This document shows positions 1-9,453 of a stretch of DNA of 64,000 nucleotides, in pieces. The position numbers were made by a program, and so were the translations under genes. The notes under the pieces are model-generated. The model had not been told where the DNA came from and made no database searches. It saw only the letters and a program-made list of their open reading frames with translations. This stretch comes from a candidate division TM6 bacterium GW2011_GWF2_43_87 (lineage in GTDB: Bacteria; Babelota; Babeliae; Babelales; Babelaceae): NCBI GenBank assembly GCA_001000065.1, contig LCGZ01000001.1:124001-188000 (forward strand). Direction: 5' to 3'. The first letter of the stretch is position 1. Every line of letters begins with the position of its first letter.

Positions 1-2072
1 CAAACAACAGCCCTAATAACAAAATTATCATCGAAATACTTATTAAAAAGGCGCTCAGTCCAAATTCCAAGATAAAAGAAATTCTTCCACCTTTAGTTAA
101 AGATAAAGAAATCAAACAGATACTTAACAACGTTCAAAAAGAATACGGAAACTTCAAGGAAATCGAAACCCCAAAAAAAGTTACCATTCAAGCACCCAAG
201 CCAAACAATACTGAAGTAGCTCTCAATGCTATCAAAAACAATAACCCAACCACGTTTGCAACTACCTTAAAAGCGCTAAGCAGTGAATGTGACCTCTCAA
301 CAGATACCACGCTCACCAAAAAACTAGCCAATGCTATTATGGAACTAAAGGACTTTGCACAACGCGAAGCGTTTTTTGATACCATACATCAAAAATGTCC
401 TGACGCTGCCCAAAATTTATATAGGCATTTAGATAATGAGGACGATTCCCCTAGTCTAGAACAGAGAGCCGTTGACACAGACAACGTCGCATTACTTGAA
501 CAGCTATGGCAAGCGTTTATCTGGAAGTATGAAAACGGAACAAATGAGCAAGAAATCCAAACTTTTGTCCAAAATTTAGCTCTAAAAAACGCTTCCGATA
601 CCCTCTTTAATGCCCTTATAACAATCACTGAAAAAAGCTCAGCACTCATCCAAAAAAATGTCGACCCTTTGACGCACTTCAAATTAGCTATCGAGGAAAA
701 GGATGTTGATCTATTTAAATATTTTTGGAATAAAATAGTAAGTTCATATGACTTGAACAGCAGCGCCATCGAAAACATCGAGATGCTTGCTCAAATAGCT
801 CTATCTGCTGAATCTTCTGATGAGATCTGCCAGGCATTTTATGACATCACCAGAGACTGCTCTCCAGAATTCAACAAAATAGTTCAAGAGTTTATTAACA
901 ACAATGCTACCACGCTCTCGGAAAAAGCAACGGACTTAAAGTTTTATGACCAAGCACCTGCAGAAGTTTTGCAATTAGACCACACCGCTGAAATTCAAAA
1001 GGACCTGATTCATAAATTTGTAGAAAATAGATTAAACAACGTAGCAAACAAGCAAGCTACCAAGCAAGAAATCCACAATTTTGTAGTCAACATAACAAAC
1101 AAACTACAAGATAAAAACACTCCAAAGAACAACCTCTTTGAAAACTATAAAAAAGACCTTCTAAACCCAAGAGGCTGCCTTGGCATTAAACAGGACTTAG
1201 AGGTACTTAGGAAGAAGAATTTTAATGTCAAAACTCTAATAGAAGAAGCTGTCATTAGTAATTCAAACCATCTAATCAATGTCATAGACTACCTGGTTGA
1301 AACAGCAAAATTAGACGGAATCCCTGACCTTGCCATTAACGCCGCCGTTGAACATAAAGACCTTAAAACTGCCTGGAAAATCATAAACAAACAAAGTTCT
1401 CTTGACACAGTGTCCCCAGAAAGCCTGAACGCCTTTCTAGAGTTAGCAACCAGTGCAAAAACATTTGAAGGGCATAGTTCCAATCTATTCGAGAAATTTA
1501 AGACATTACCATCGCTATTAAAAACAGCTATAGAAAAAAATCTCAGCAGATTAGCACACTCGGCTTTAAATGCACAGCTACAATCAAATATTGCATGTAA
1601 AGAAACGACCATCATATCCCTTCTAAAAGTCGCCGATACCTCTATGGATGACGCACTCCTGGACTATATAGTAAACAAATATGGAGTTGAGCAAAATATC
1701 TTTAAAAAGGCTGAGCTATCCAAAAAGTTCAGAGAATCCTTCTCTAAAACTATTGAAACCCTTGCACACCAGAACCTTGAAAACAATGTCAAAAACGGGA
1801 ATTTAACTGCGATTAAAGACATAGTTAACTACATAGGCTTCACGTCAGCTACTACTGGGAATGCACTTGGACTAGCCGCAACACATGGGAAAACGGAAAT
1901 TGCCGCGTTTCTTATAAGCCGCGTATTAAATCAAGCACAATTCCTAAATCCCAACTTAAAAAGTGTCTGGAGAAAAATCTTAACCAACCTCAATAAAATC
2001 GCAGCAGAAAACAACCATGGAAACCTTGCAACCGATTTTCTAAAGGCCTCTAATGATCCACAATTGTCATAA
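1..2072 (+). CDS. Large alpha-helical, ankyrin-like protein; 5' end outside window
   Basis: The reading frame is open from the first complete codon at base 3 to the TAA at 2070-2072, so the gene enters from the left edge. The first internal ATG (339) is not its start. 689 residues are visible. They are rich in Lys, Asn and helical segments. Near the C-terminus the stretch GLAATHGKTEIAAFLI looks like the helix-turn-helix core of an ankyrin repeat, and weaker similar helices (AVEHKDLKTAWKII) occur earlier. The N-terminus is missing, so a signal peptide cannot be judged. A very strong intrinsic terminator follows. Other exported ankyrin proteins in the window make a host-facing or surface role plausible, but no function is shown by the sequence. 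Confidence 0.75.
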   Translation, partial: NNSPNNKIIIEILIKKALSPNSKIKEILPPLVKDKEIKQILNNVQKEYGNFKEIETPKKVTIQAPKPNNTEVALNAIKNNNPTTFATTLKALSSECDLSTDTTLTKKLANAIMELKDFAQREAFFDTIHQKCPDAAQNLYRHLDNEDDSPSLEQRAVDTDNVALLEQLWQAFIWKYENGTNEQEIQTFVQNLALKNASDTLFNALITITEKSSALIQKNVDPLTHFKLAIEEKDVDLFKYFWNKIVSSYDLNSSAIENIEMLAQIALSAESSDEICQAFYDITRDCSPEFNKIVQEFINNNATTLSEKATDLKFYDQAPAEVLQLDHTAEIQKDLIHKFVENRLNNVANKQATKQEIHNFVVNITNKLQDKNTPKNNLFENYKKDLLNPRGCLGIKQDLEVLRKKNFNVKTLIEEAVISNSNHLINVIDYLVETAKLDGIPDLAINAAVEHKDLKTAWKIINKQSSLDTVSPESLNAFLELATSAKTFEGHSSNLFEKFKTLPSLLKTAIEKNLSRLAHSALNAQLQSNIACKETTIISLLKVADTSMDDALLDYIVNKYGVEQNIFKKAELSKKFRESFSKTIETLAHQNLENNVKNGNLTAIKDIVNYIGFTSATTGNALGLAATHGKTEIAAFLISRVLNQAQFLNPNLKSVWRKILTNLNKIAAENNHGNLATDFLKASNDPQLS

Positions 2073-2096
2073 ATAGTTCAGACTATCAAAACATTT

Positions 2097-2158
2097 CCGG
2101 TTTTTAGGATGCATAAACTAATAAAATAGCTTATGCATCCTAAAAACCGGATTTTTTT
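2097..2158 (+). terminator. Strong intrinsic terminator after the ankyrin-like gene
   Basis: A perfect 20-bp inverted repeat (2097-2116 with 2131-2150, outer ends CCGG) encloses a 14-nt loop and is followed by a run of seven T. It lies 25 bp after the stop codon. Confidence 0.92.
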
Positions 2159-2225
2159 ACTGCTCTCAAACCACAACTAAAAGCCCTCCTAAACAGCTGC
2201 CCCAAAACCAAGAGACAACAACACT

Positions 2226-2253
2226 TTGCAAGTAGACTCATCTGTGGTAGGAT
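2226..2253 (+). promoter_or_regulatory. Possible sigma70-type promoter for the SurA-like lipoprotein gene
   Basis: TTGCAA (2226-2231) and TAGGAT (2248-2253) are 16 bp apart, about 50 bp upstream of the ATG at 2306 and after the preceding terminator. Both hexamers deviate from consensus. Confidence 0.35.
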
Positions 2254-2305
2254 ACAGTGTCAGTTCTATCCGTTTTTTGTATTAACAAAAGGTAAAGGAA
2301 TACAT

Positions 2306-3298
2306 ATGAATTCCAGGAGTTTCTTAAACACCCTCTTACTCATCTCTGTGCTTACAATACTTCCATCGTGCTCACTCTTTAAAAAGGGCGAACCTAAGCC
2401 AGCAAGTGATATAGGTGAAACCGTTGTGACAATCAACGGGAAAGTCGCAGTTGGCGCTAACGAGTTCCACTATGCGACAAGCAGCATCATACAGCAACAA
2501 CCAATGCTTGAACAAGCATTGGCAATGATGCCAAGAAAACAACTAAGTGAAATTTACACCCAGATAGCAAAAGGGCTAGCAGACGCCTTTATGATTTCCG
2601 AATACGTACGCAGCCAAGGATGGGATAAGAGCCCTGAATACGTGAAGAAGGCTCAGCGCGCTCACGAACTCATGGACCGCGACTTGATGGTTCAAGAATT
2701 CAGCAAGCGTCTATTTGACGGCATCGTCATCGACGAAAAAGCAGCTGAAGAATTCTACACCAAAAACATGGCAACTCATATGGCCTTCCGCCGCGCTCCA
2801 TTCTTAGCTGAACCAGAAGGCATCGAAGCAGTTGCAGTCAAAGTAGCTTCGAATGAAGAAGCTAAGGCTCTCGCCGAAAAAGCTCGCAGAAGCTCCTTGA
2901 AAGCTGCTGCTGCTGAAAGCAAGAAAGAGCTTATCAATATGGGCGTTGTTTCACATCAATCCATGGGCCCAGACATGATGGTTATCCAAAAGGTAATGGG
3001 CATGAAGACCCTCCCTGCAATTGAAGTTGTACAGGGAATGGACAAGAAGAGCTACTATGTAGTCCAAGGCCTTGGCAAGAAGACTGCAAAATATGCTCCA
3101 TTTGCACAAGTAAAAGATGACGTCAAAAAGATCATGGCCGGTGAAAAGTTCCAGGAAGAAAACAAGAAGAAACTAGACGAACTCCATGCACAATACAAGA
3201 TCACCATTAACGACGCGTTCATTGAGTCTCTTATAAAGAATGCTCCTGAAGGATCAGAACCTACAGCTGAAGAAGGCGAAGCTGCAGTAGCCGCTTAA
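2306..3298 (+). CDS. SurA/PrsA-like peptidyl-prolyl isomerase-type lipoprotein
   Basis: Likely a periplasmic folding factor anchored as a lipoprotein. Residues 1-21 form a signal peptide ending in the lipobox LPSC, with the lipidated Cys at position 22. A helical region of about 40-150 (EIYTQIAKGLADAFMISEY and following) resembles the N-terminal chaperone domain of the SurA/PpiD/PrsA group. Residues of about 150-270 have the rhythm of a degenerate parvulin domain, ending in YYVVQGLGKK and a final helix. The start has an AAAGGA Shine-Dalgarno. The C-terminal tail is Glu/Ala-rich. The next gene is also SurA-like, so the two may act on the same exported clients. Assignment rests on pattern recognition; isomerase activity is not established. 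Confidence 0.65.
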   Translation: MNSRSFLNTLLLISVLTILPSCSLFKKGEPKPASDIGETVVTINGKVAVGANEFHYATSSIIQQQPMLEQALAMMPRKQLSEIYTQIAKGLADAFMISEYVRSQGWDKSPEYVKKAQRAHELMDRDLMVQEFSKRLFDGIVIDEKAAEEFYTKNMATHMAFRRAPFLAEPEGIEAVAVKVASNEEAKALAEKARRSSLKAAAAESKKELINMGVVSHQSMGPDMMVIQKVMGMKTLPAIEVVQGMDKKSYYVVQGLGKKTAKYAPFAQVKDDVKKIMAGEKFQEENKKKLDELHAQYKITINDAFIESLIKNAPEGSEPTAEEGEAAVAA

Positions 3299-3313
3299 AC
3301 CTAACAGTTTTTT

Positions 3314-3354
3314 AAAAAAGTCGGTAGAGATTCACCTCTCTGCCGACTTTTTTT
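3314..3354 (+). terminator. Intrinsic terminator between the two SurA-like genes
   Basis: The arms AAAAAAGTCGGTAGAG (3314-3329) and CTCTGCCGACTTTTTT (3338-3353) pair with one G-T wobble and the 3' side runs into T residues. It lies between the stop at 3298 and the start at 3372, so it may end or reduce transcription into the second gene. Confidence 0.8.
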
Positions 3355-3371
3355 ATAGAGGATGCCACACC

Positions 3372-4295
3372 ATGTTCCCACCAAAAAAAATTATTTTACT
3401 AGCAGCCCTCGCCTCTGGAGCGCTCTGTGCCGATGAAGAGCGCACCATCATAGACGAAATCCGGGCAATTATCTATCACGCCAACGGCTCTGAACTTATC
3501 CTATCGTCCGATATTCGTCCTTCACTCGAAGGCCGGGATCGCACCCTACGAGACATCATCATTCAACGGCTCATGGCTGTTGATGCTCAATCATTACACA
3601 TTACCGTAACCGCCGAAGACGCAGAACGCTTTTTGGGCGAGCTACAGCGCATAAACGGACTATCGCGAGAAGCTATGCTTGAGGCTTTTCTCGAACATGG
3701 CTTTAACTACGAGGAAGGCATCGCCCAACTGCAGATGAGACAGCTAGTCGACCAAATTATCGACGTACGAGTTCGTACCAACAAAAAATTAATTATCCAG
3801 CAAGAAGACGTTGAAAACTACGAAATCGCCCATCCTAAATATGTGGAAGCCTCTTATCTATTGCAACAAGTCTGTATTCCCCAAGGCTCTCTCTCAGATG
3901 CTGAACTTGAAGCCAAACAATTTACCCCCGCCGAATTAAAAGCATTCGCCTGGGAATCTCCTATTGAGGTCAAAGAAAGCGAACTAGCCGACGATAAAAA
4001 GTTTATCCGCGATTCTAAAGAAGGAACTGTTGTCTGGCGTGAACTGGTTGACGAAGGTCTAGAACTCACTCAATTAGTAAAAAAGACACCCCAAACACGT
4101 ATTTCTGCTAAAGAGCGCTATGATGAAATTTCAGAAGCACTCGGACGGGAACGATTTACATTGGTTTTAAAAGACTATGAGGATTCCTTGCTCTCCAAAG
4201 CCTCAATACGATTCACCCGACCGGAGGATAAGATTCTTGTCCTTGAGGGAGAGCCAGAGGAAGAGATGTCTGATCCTGATCAGGAGTCGGCGTAG
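3372..4295 (+). CDS. Exported SurA-like chaperone-domain protein
   Basis: A 307-residue protein with a cleavable signal peptide (residues 1-19, GALCA-DE). The next ~120 residues match the SurA N-terminal domain pattern: a hydroxyl-rich turn with ILSSDIRPSLEGR, then RDIIIQRLMAVDAQ, a middle GLSREAMLEAFLEHGFNYEEG and a charged RQLVDQIIDVRVR helix. No convincing parvulin domain follows; residues 150-307 are Glu/Lys-rich. It may be a holdase for outer-membrane proteins in the periplasm. Its last 83 bp overlap the 3' end of the oppositely oriented sbcD gene. The start follows directly after a terminator hairpin, with GAGGAT as a possible ribosome binding site. Confidence 0.65.
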   Translation: MFPPKKIILLAALASGALCADEERTIIDEIRAIIYHANGSELILSSDIRPSLEGRDRTLRDIIIQRLMAVDAQSLHITVTAEDAERFLGELQRINGLSREAMLEAFLEHGFNYEEGIAQLQMRQLVDQIIDVRVRTNKKLIIQQEDVENYEIAHPKYVEASYLLQQVCIPQGSLSDAELEAKQFTPAELKAFAWESPIEVKESELADDKKFIRDSKEGTVVWRELVDEGLELTQLVKKTPQTRISAKERYDEISEALGRERFTLVLKDYEDSLLSKASIRFTRPEDKILVLEGEPEEEMSDPDQESA

Positions 4296-5523
4296 CATCA
4301 TCCTGCAACTCTTTTTCTATCTGATGCAATAAATAGGCCAGGCGTTCAATGCGATCGCCTGGCTGTTTTTGTCCAGCCAAGTACGCACGCAATGCAGATT
4401 CAACATCCATATCTACATGAATAGTAGAACGAACGGTCCTCTGCATCGGCGCATGAATAGGGAAAAAGCCCACTACATACATAGCCGATGAACAGGCCTG
4501 CTGTAAAAGACGAGTGTCTACACGATCTTTTACCCCAGGGGGCACATGATAAACTACCTTCAGAATCGCATCAGCAATGGGCTTATTCTTCAACGCATCC
4601 ATAAGTTGCTCCGTATGACGAAGCTCTCCTTCAAGACGCACCTCAAGCTGAATAAAGGGTCTAGATACCAACGGCACAAAGGTATACTCTGCAGGAGCAC
4701 CCGCTTCTACAGAAACTATGCAAAAGCCCTTCTCCTCGTTTCGTTCCCCAAAATCAATACGCTCAACTGAGCCTGGATAGACAATCGCAGGGGACTGCCC
4801 CTTATTTACCTGCTGAAAACGATGTAAGTGCCCAAGTGCCACATAAGAAAAAGGCGCAATCGCTAACTGCGACGGTAATAATAAAGGATCTTGGCCACAA
4901 ATAGCCCGTTTTTCTGATCCTGAAAAAAGACCCGAACTGACCGTTAAGTGCCCTGCAAGAATCGCAGGAACCTTCGGGTCACACGCACACTGCTCTGAAA
5001 AAAATCTAATTAACTCAGCGACCCGCGAACCTATATGTGCAGAAAGCTCAGCCCCTAAGGGAGCGGTTCCTCGATTAAGGGCAAGTAGAGACCGCGATGG
5101 CCATGGAATGCCCACAATCTGTATCGGGCCACGTTTAGTCTGAAGAACAAGCCGCTCCGGCTTTGAAATAACATGAAAGCCGGAGACAGGTATCTGACCA
5201 AATAATTCCAACGCATGCGACTTGCCAAAACTAGCAGGATTATCATGATTTCCCACCACCATAACCGCCGGAATCCCGGCCCTAAAAAGGTGCAGGAAAC
5301 AGTCAAATAAAAGTCGTTGCTGCGTCGGAGTTGGTTGCGCCGTTTTATAGGCATCCCCACAAAAAAGAAAAAAATCAACATCCTCATGTACTGCCTGCTC
5401 CACACACGTCCTTAACGCTCTGTGGAAATCAAGTAGCCGAGTATGAATTCCTGTGGCAGGATCTATTCTGCCATAATTTTCAACCCCAAAGTGCAGATCC
5501 GCTGTATGTACAAACCGTATCAT
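4213..5523 (-). CDS. sbcD: SbcD/Mre11-family DNA double-strand nuclease subunit
   Basis: A 436-residue calcineurin-like phosphoesterase. Metal-binding motifs appear in the order of SbcD: HTADLHFG (residues 7-14), FCGDAYK (~54), GNHDNP (~92), a histidine in AGHLTVSS (~190) and GHLHRFQ (~232). The C-terminal third corresponds to the capping domain. SbcD normally works with the SbcC ATPase to process hairpins and blocked DNA ends; no sbcC gene lies nearby. Its ATG overlaps the glmU stop codon in ATGA (5520-5523), indicating translational coupling. The 3' end overlaps the convergent SurA-like gene by 83 bp. The C-terminal tail is Gln/Pro-rich and probably disordered. Confidence 0.87.
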   Translation of the reverse strand: MIRFVHTADLHFGVENYGRIDPATGIHTRLLDFHRALRTCVEQAVHEDVDFFLFCGDAYKTAQPTPTQQRLLFDCFLHLFRAGIPAVMVVGNHDNPASFGKSHALELFGQIPVSGFHVISKPERLVLQTKRGPIQIVGIPWPSRSLLALNRGTAPLGAELSAHIGSRVAELIRFFSEQCACDPKVPAILAGHLTVSSGLFSGSEKRAICGQDPLLLPSQLAIAPFSYVALGHLHRFQQVNKGQSPAIVYPGSVERIDFGERNEEKGFCIVSVEAGAPAEYTFVPLVSRPFIQLEVRLEGELRHTEQLMDALKNKPIADAILKVVYHVPPGVKDRVDTRLLQQACSSAMYVVGFFPIHAPMQRTVRSTIHVDMDVESALRAYLAGQKQPGDRIERLAYLLHQIEKELQDDATPTPDQDQTSLPLALPQGQESYPPVG

Positions 5524-6941
5524 GCACCCAATTCTGTAGTATGAGGCGTCTCTTTTTCGGCAACAATACGAGCACGCATCTGCTCAACAAAATTTTCTTT
5601 AACCGTCTGCCGCGAGCGCGCTATAGCTAATGCATCGGCTGGTACATCATCCGTAATAACAGAACCCGCACCCGTCATAGCACCCTCTCCGACAATAATC
5701 GGAGCAACCAATGCATTATTGCTTCCAATAAATGCACGATCTTTTATGGTAGTTATGTGCTTCTGAATTCCATCATAGTTACACGTAATAGTACCCGCGC
5801 CAATATTGACCGAATTCCCAATGCGCGCATCACCTAGATAGGTAAGATGCTTGGCTTTGCTTTGATTGCCAATCTTAGAACGATTCACCTCAACAAAGTT
5901 TCCTACAACCGCACGTTCTCCTATAGTACTGGAGCGTATTTGCGCAAAGGGACCAATATGAGCATACTCGTGCACTATAGAATCCGAAATAATGGAGTGA
6001 GACATCATGAAAACCTGGTCATGGAGCACAGAGTTGCATACATAGGAATAAGCACCTAACGTACACCCACAGCCAATCGAACTACCATTTACTAAAATAC
6101 ACCCAGGAGAAATAGTGGTATCAGCACCAATCGAAACATCTAAATCAAGATAAACATTTTGAGCAGCTATAAACCTAACACCCTGAGACATCCAGTGGGT
6201 TATCAACTCGGACCGCTTTATATGTTCTGCCGCCCACAACTCTTTTAATGTATTAATCCCACGAATATTATCAAACGGAGCAAATGACGTTATTATCGGC
6301 TCATTAGTATTACTTGCATATTGAATAAGGTCAGTAATGTACATTTCACCCGTCTTGGCGTCCGGATGAATAGTCGCAAGAGCCTTTTCCAAAAATGTCC
6401 GCTGGAAAAGATAGATCCCCGCATTTATATACTGGTCTTTGTGTCTATTGCCCGTATAGTTACGCGATTCAACTACTCTAATTTTCCCATCCTGCTGCAC
6501 AATTCTTCCATACCCATCCGCCGAAGGGTCGGTACTTTGGGATATAACAAAACTTACCGAAGCGGTTGCATCTCGGTGCGCATCTAATAAGGTCTCTACA
6601 ATTTCTTGTGTTATCAGCGGCGCATCACCATTCATCACCAGAATAGTATCCGCAAAAAAGTGCTCCCGTGCGCTCGCTAACGCATGCCCAGTCCCCAATG
6701 GCTGTAATTGCTCTGCAAAAGAGATATTTGGCAAAGAGTGCCGCGCAAGCGCAGCCTTCACAGCCTCTTTTTGAAAGCCAACCACACACGTCAGTGGTAT
6801 TTGAAGCGATGCAAGCAGCTTTGCGGGATAAACAATCAGCTCCTGCCCGCATATAGGGAAGCACAGCTTGCTTTTAGATGTATTAAAGCGCGATGACGAA
6901 CCCGCAGCCAGTATAATTGCCTGAAGTCCTGAACGAACCAT
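5520..6941 (-). CDS. glmU: Bifunctional GlmU (GlcNAc-1-P uridyltransferase / GlcN-1-P acetyltransferase)
   Basis: Makes UDP-GlcNAc for peptidoglycan and lipopolysaccharide in the cytoplasm. At 473 residues it has the normal family length. The N-terminal pyrophosphorylase domain shows LAAGSSSRF with a later Lys (K23-K25 region), QPLGTGHAL and VMNGDAPL. From about residue 255 the protein becomes a left-handed beta-helix with hexapeptide periodicity (IGPFAQIRSSTIG, NFVEVNRSKIG, NIGAGTITCNYDG), including the acetyltransferase motif before the conserved YDG. The gene is upstream of sbcD with an ATGA overlap. A 154-bp divergent region separates its ATG from the next plus-strand gene. Confidence 0.96.
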   Translation of the reverse strand: MVRSGLQAIILAAGSSSRFNTSKSKLCFPICGQELIVYPAKLLASLQIPLTCVVGFQKEAVKAALARHSLPNISFAEQLQPLGTGHALASAREHFFADTILVMNGDAPLITQEIVETLLDAHRDATASVSFVISQSTDPSADGYGRIVQQDGKIRVVESRNYTGNRHKDQYINAGIYLFQRTFLEKALATIHPDAKTGEMYITDLIQYASNTNEPIITSFAPFDNIRGINTLKELWAAEHIKRSELITHWMSQGVRFIAAQNVYLDLDVSIGADTTISPGCILVNGSSIGCGCTLGAYSYVCNSVLHDQVFMMSHSIISDSIVHEYAHIGPFAQIRSSTIGERAVVGNFVEVNRSKIGNQSKAKHLTYLGDARIGNSVNIGAGTITCNYDGIQKHITTIKDRAFIGSNNALVAPIIVGEGAMTGAGSVITDDVPADALAIARSRQTVKENFVEQMRARIVAEKETPHTTELGA

Positions 6942-7095
6942 ATGGTCTCCTCAAAGTAAGGTGTGGATTATAAATTCGTACCACAGAATACATTTTGTGG
7001 CAAGGAAGCTGTTTTCCCTTTCAAAAAATCGTAAAATCTTTATTCTTGAAGCATAAAGCTAGACATGGTCATCCTTGGTATCAGGAATCACCTCA

Positions 7096-8364
7096 ATGTA
7101 TAACGTAAGAATGCGTAGATATTTTAATTTAACTACATGTGCCAGTCTTTTGGTTCTGTTAATCAATGGAACCACACACGGCATGATGAATCGTTTTTTG
7201 GTCCCCTTTTTAGAAAGAAAGCCTTTTATTGCCCATCACCCCAACTTTCTCTGGTCTATTCAACCCTTCATTCTGACAGCAGACAGTGCTTATGACGAAC
7301 ACGGAAATGATAAAGGTCTTTTTGACTTCAATTATCAAAATTATGGTTTACGCCAACTAGACGATGCCCTTTTAGCCTCTCAACGAACCACGCAATCGCT
7401 TATCAGGAGTGACTGGCGAGCCTCGTTAAGCAATGGCCCCTATGAGATGGGCGGCTGCCTGCACGGCATGGGCCTTGCCTTTAACGCATTCTGGCCCTTC
7501 TGTGACCATTTTGGGCTTGGCGCGCGAACAGCATTAATGCAGATCGATACTGCATTGGAGCTACTGCCCGATATGCATATGTTTGAAAATATATCACAAG
7601 GCCCTGGAGACGAAAGAGAGTTAATACTAATTAGAGAACGCATTCATCAGGCAATGGGATTAGTACCCCCGGTCTATAGTTCCTTTAGTGCAAGCGATAC
7701 CGAAATTTACGGCAAGCTATACACTGTAAGAGATTATGAATACAAATGCCAATACATTGATGCAGGAATTGCACTTGGTGCTGTTTTGCCCACGGCACAA
7801 CGACGGGATATAAACAACCCAGCCTCAATTCCTTGTGGCGAAAACGGACTCTGGGGACTGTTTGTCGAAGGCAATGTAGACGCAACCCTTAAAGAAAACT
7901 GGTGGCTCAGTGTTCTTCTTAGGTTCCAACAATGCTTACCTCAAACCGCGCTACACCGCATGCCCGTTGACAAGGAGCCGGCAAACTATGGCGCCCTAAT
8001 CGGCCCTGCGCGTGTCAAACCTGGTTTTACCCTTGTATTCTCACCCTACCTTATGTTTGAAAATATCCGAGCTGGACTTGGATTGCGACTGGGGTATACC
8101 CTCGTTCGCCATTTCCGAGACTGTTGGACCGACTGCAGAAAGGACCGAACTATACCTGCAAACCTAGAAACGCTTAACAATGACTCTGTTTGGGGCATTG
8201 GGCATGTCCATTGTGGCATGTTCTATGACCTCGCGCATGGGCGGCGAAAGCACGCGCTCATGCCTATTATTTCACTAACTGTCGACATTCCTGTCGATTG
8301 GTTTGTGTCTGAACGTGCAATGAAAACATATGGTGTATCCTTAGCTGTGGAATCTTACTTTTAG
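7096..8364 (+). CDS. Putative outer-membrane beta-barrel protein
   Basis: No family recognised. The most likely start is ATG 7096 (AGGA nine bases upstream) giving 422 residues; a TTG at 7075 and an ATG at 7111 are alternatives. An N-terminal hydrophobic segment (NLTTCASLLVLLINGTTHG) is a signal peptide. The rest has alternating polar and aromatic beta-strand-like segments, many Cys, and ends in Phe, as expected of many outer-membrane barrels (VSLAVESYF). A second protein of the same general build lies at 43004-44488. It is immediately upstream of mreB: the last G of its stop codon is also the first base of an alternative GTG start for that gene, so the two probably share a transcript. Confidence 0.6.
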   Translation: MYNVRMRRYFNLTTCASLLVLLINGTTHGMMNRFLVPFLERKPFIAHHPNFLWSIQPFILTADSAYDEHGNDKGLFDFNYQNYGLRQLDDALLASQRTTQSLIRSDWRASLSNGPYEMGGCLHGMGLAFNAFWPFCDHFGLGARTALMQIDTALELLPDMHMFENISQGPGDERELILIRERIHQAMGLVPPVYSSFSASDTEIYGKLYTVRDYEYKCQYIDAGIALGAVLPTAQRRDINNPASIPCGENGLWGLFVEGNVDATLKENWWLSVLLRFQQCLPQTALHRMPVDKEPANYGALIGPARVKPGFTLVFSPYLMFENIRAGLGLRLGYTLVRHFRDCWTDCRKDRTIPANLETLNNDSVWGIGHVHCGMFYDLAHGRRKHALMPIISLTVDIPVDWFVSERAMKTYGVSLAVESYF

Positions 8365-8390
8365 TGCTTGTTGATTGTGAGTGTTTGTCT

Positions 8391-9440
8391 ATGAAAGATG
8401 CGATTAAAAAATTCATGCCTGCTCGGCTAACCAGCTTTTTCTCAAGTGATGTAGCAATCGACTTGGGAACGGCTAATACCGTCGTGTATGTACCCTCTCG
8501 AGGGATTGTCCTTAACGAACCCTCTGTGGTTGCCGTAAAAGTGGGGACCAATACGGTTCTTGCTGCGGGGAGAAAGGCTAAAGAAATGTTGGGGAAAACC
8601 CCTGAAAGCATTGTGGCATCGCGCCCCATGCGTGATGGCGTTATCGCCAACTTTGAACTTACGCAAAGTATGCTACGTTACTTTATCCAGGCGGCAAACA
8701 ACGGCCGCAAATCAATACTCAGACCACGTATGGTCATTGGAATTCCTTCCGGAATAACCCAAGTGGAGCGCCGCGCCGTGGAAGATGCTGCTCGTGAAGC
8801 AGGAGCTCGCGAAGTTTATACGATCATGGAACCAATGGCAGCCGCTATTGGCGCTGGGCTTCCTGTGCATGAACCATCCGGAAGTATGATCGTTGACATA
8901 GGTGGTGGAACTACAGAAGTAGCCGTCATCACCCTAAAAGACGTAGTCTTCTGCCGCTCAATACGCGTTGGTGGTGATGAGATGGACTGGGCTATTGTTA
9001 GCTATGTCAAACGCAAATACAACTTGCTTATTGGGGATCGTACTGCAGAGTTGATCAAAATGCAGATCGGGACAGTATTGGATGATGGCCAGATCCAAGA
9101 AATGGAAGTTAAAGGACGCGACCTTATTACGGGCGTACCTAAAACCATACGGCTCACCAGTATCGAAGCCAATGAGGCATTACTAGAAACCGTCTCAAGC
9201 ATAGTCGAAGTTGTTCGTGTTGCGCTTGAAAACACACCACCTGAACTTTCGTCCGACCTTGTTGATAGCGGTATTATGATGACCGGCGGCGGCTCTCAGT
9301 TGCGGGGGTTAGGAAAACTTATTTCACGCGAAACAGGATTGCCAGTAACTATTGCGCAAGATCCTTTACTCTGCGTAGTAAATGGAGCGGGCAAGGTTCT
9401 TGAGAATCTTGATTTCTTCAAAGACACCTTAATGCGATAA
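8391..9440 (+). CDS. mreB: Rod-shape determining actin homologue MreB
   Basis: Forms membrane-associated filaments that direct lateral wall synthesis. The nucleotide-binding signatures of the actin fold are present: DLGTANT near the N-terminus, IGIPSGIT, the phosphate-2 loop DIGGGTTEVAV, and MTGGGSQLRG near the C-terminus. ATG 8391 gives 349 residues, matching the family; GTG 8364 would add nine residues unlike other MreBs. mreC, mreD and rodA are not adjacent, unlike the usual operon, although PBP, murG, murC and uppS occur elsewhere in the window. The gene is followed after 13 bp by rsmA. Confidence 0.96.
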   Translation: MKDAIKKFMPARLTSFFSSDVAIDLGTANTVVYVPSRGIVLNEPSVVAVKVGTNTVLAAGRKAKEMLGKTPESIVASRPMRDGVIANFELTQSMLRYFIQAANNGRKSILRPRMVIGIPSGITQVERRAVEDAAREAGAREVYTIMEPMAAAIGAGLPVHEPSGSMIVDIGGGTTEVAVITLKDVVFCRSIRVGGDEMDWAIVSYVKRKYNLLIGDRTAELIKMQIGTVLDDGQIQEMEVKGRDLITGVPKTIRLTSIEANEALLETVSSIVEVVRVALENTPPELSSDLVDSGIMMTGGGSQLRGLGKLISRETGLPVTIAQDPLLCVVNGAGKVLENLDFFKDTLMR

Positions 9441-9453
9441 TGAGACCGCAATA

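Noticed and set aside
8364-8390. GTG start for mreB at 8364
   Set aside because: It would add nine residues unlike MreB and overlap the previous stop; ATG 8391 fits the family.
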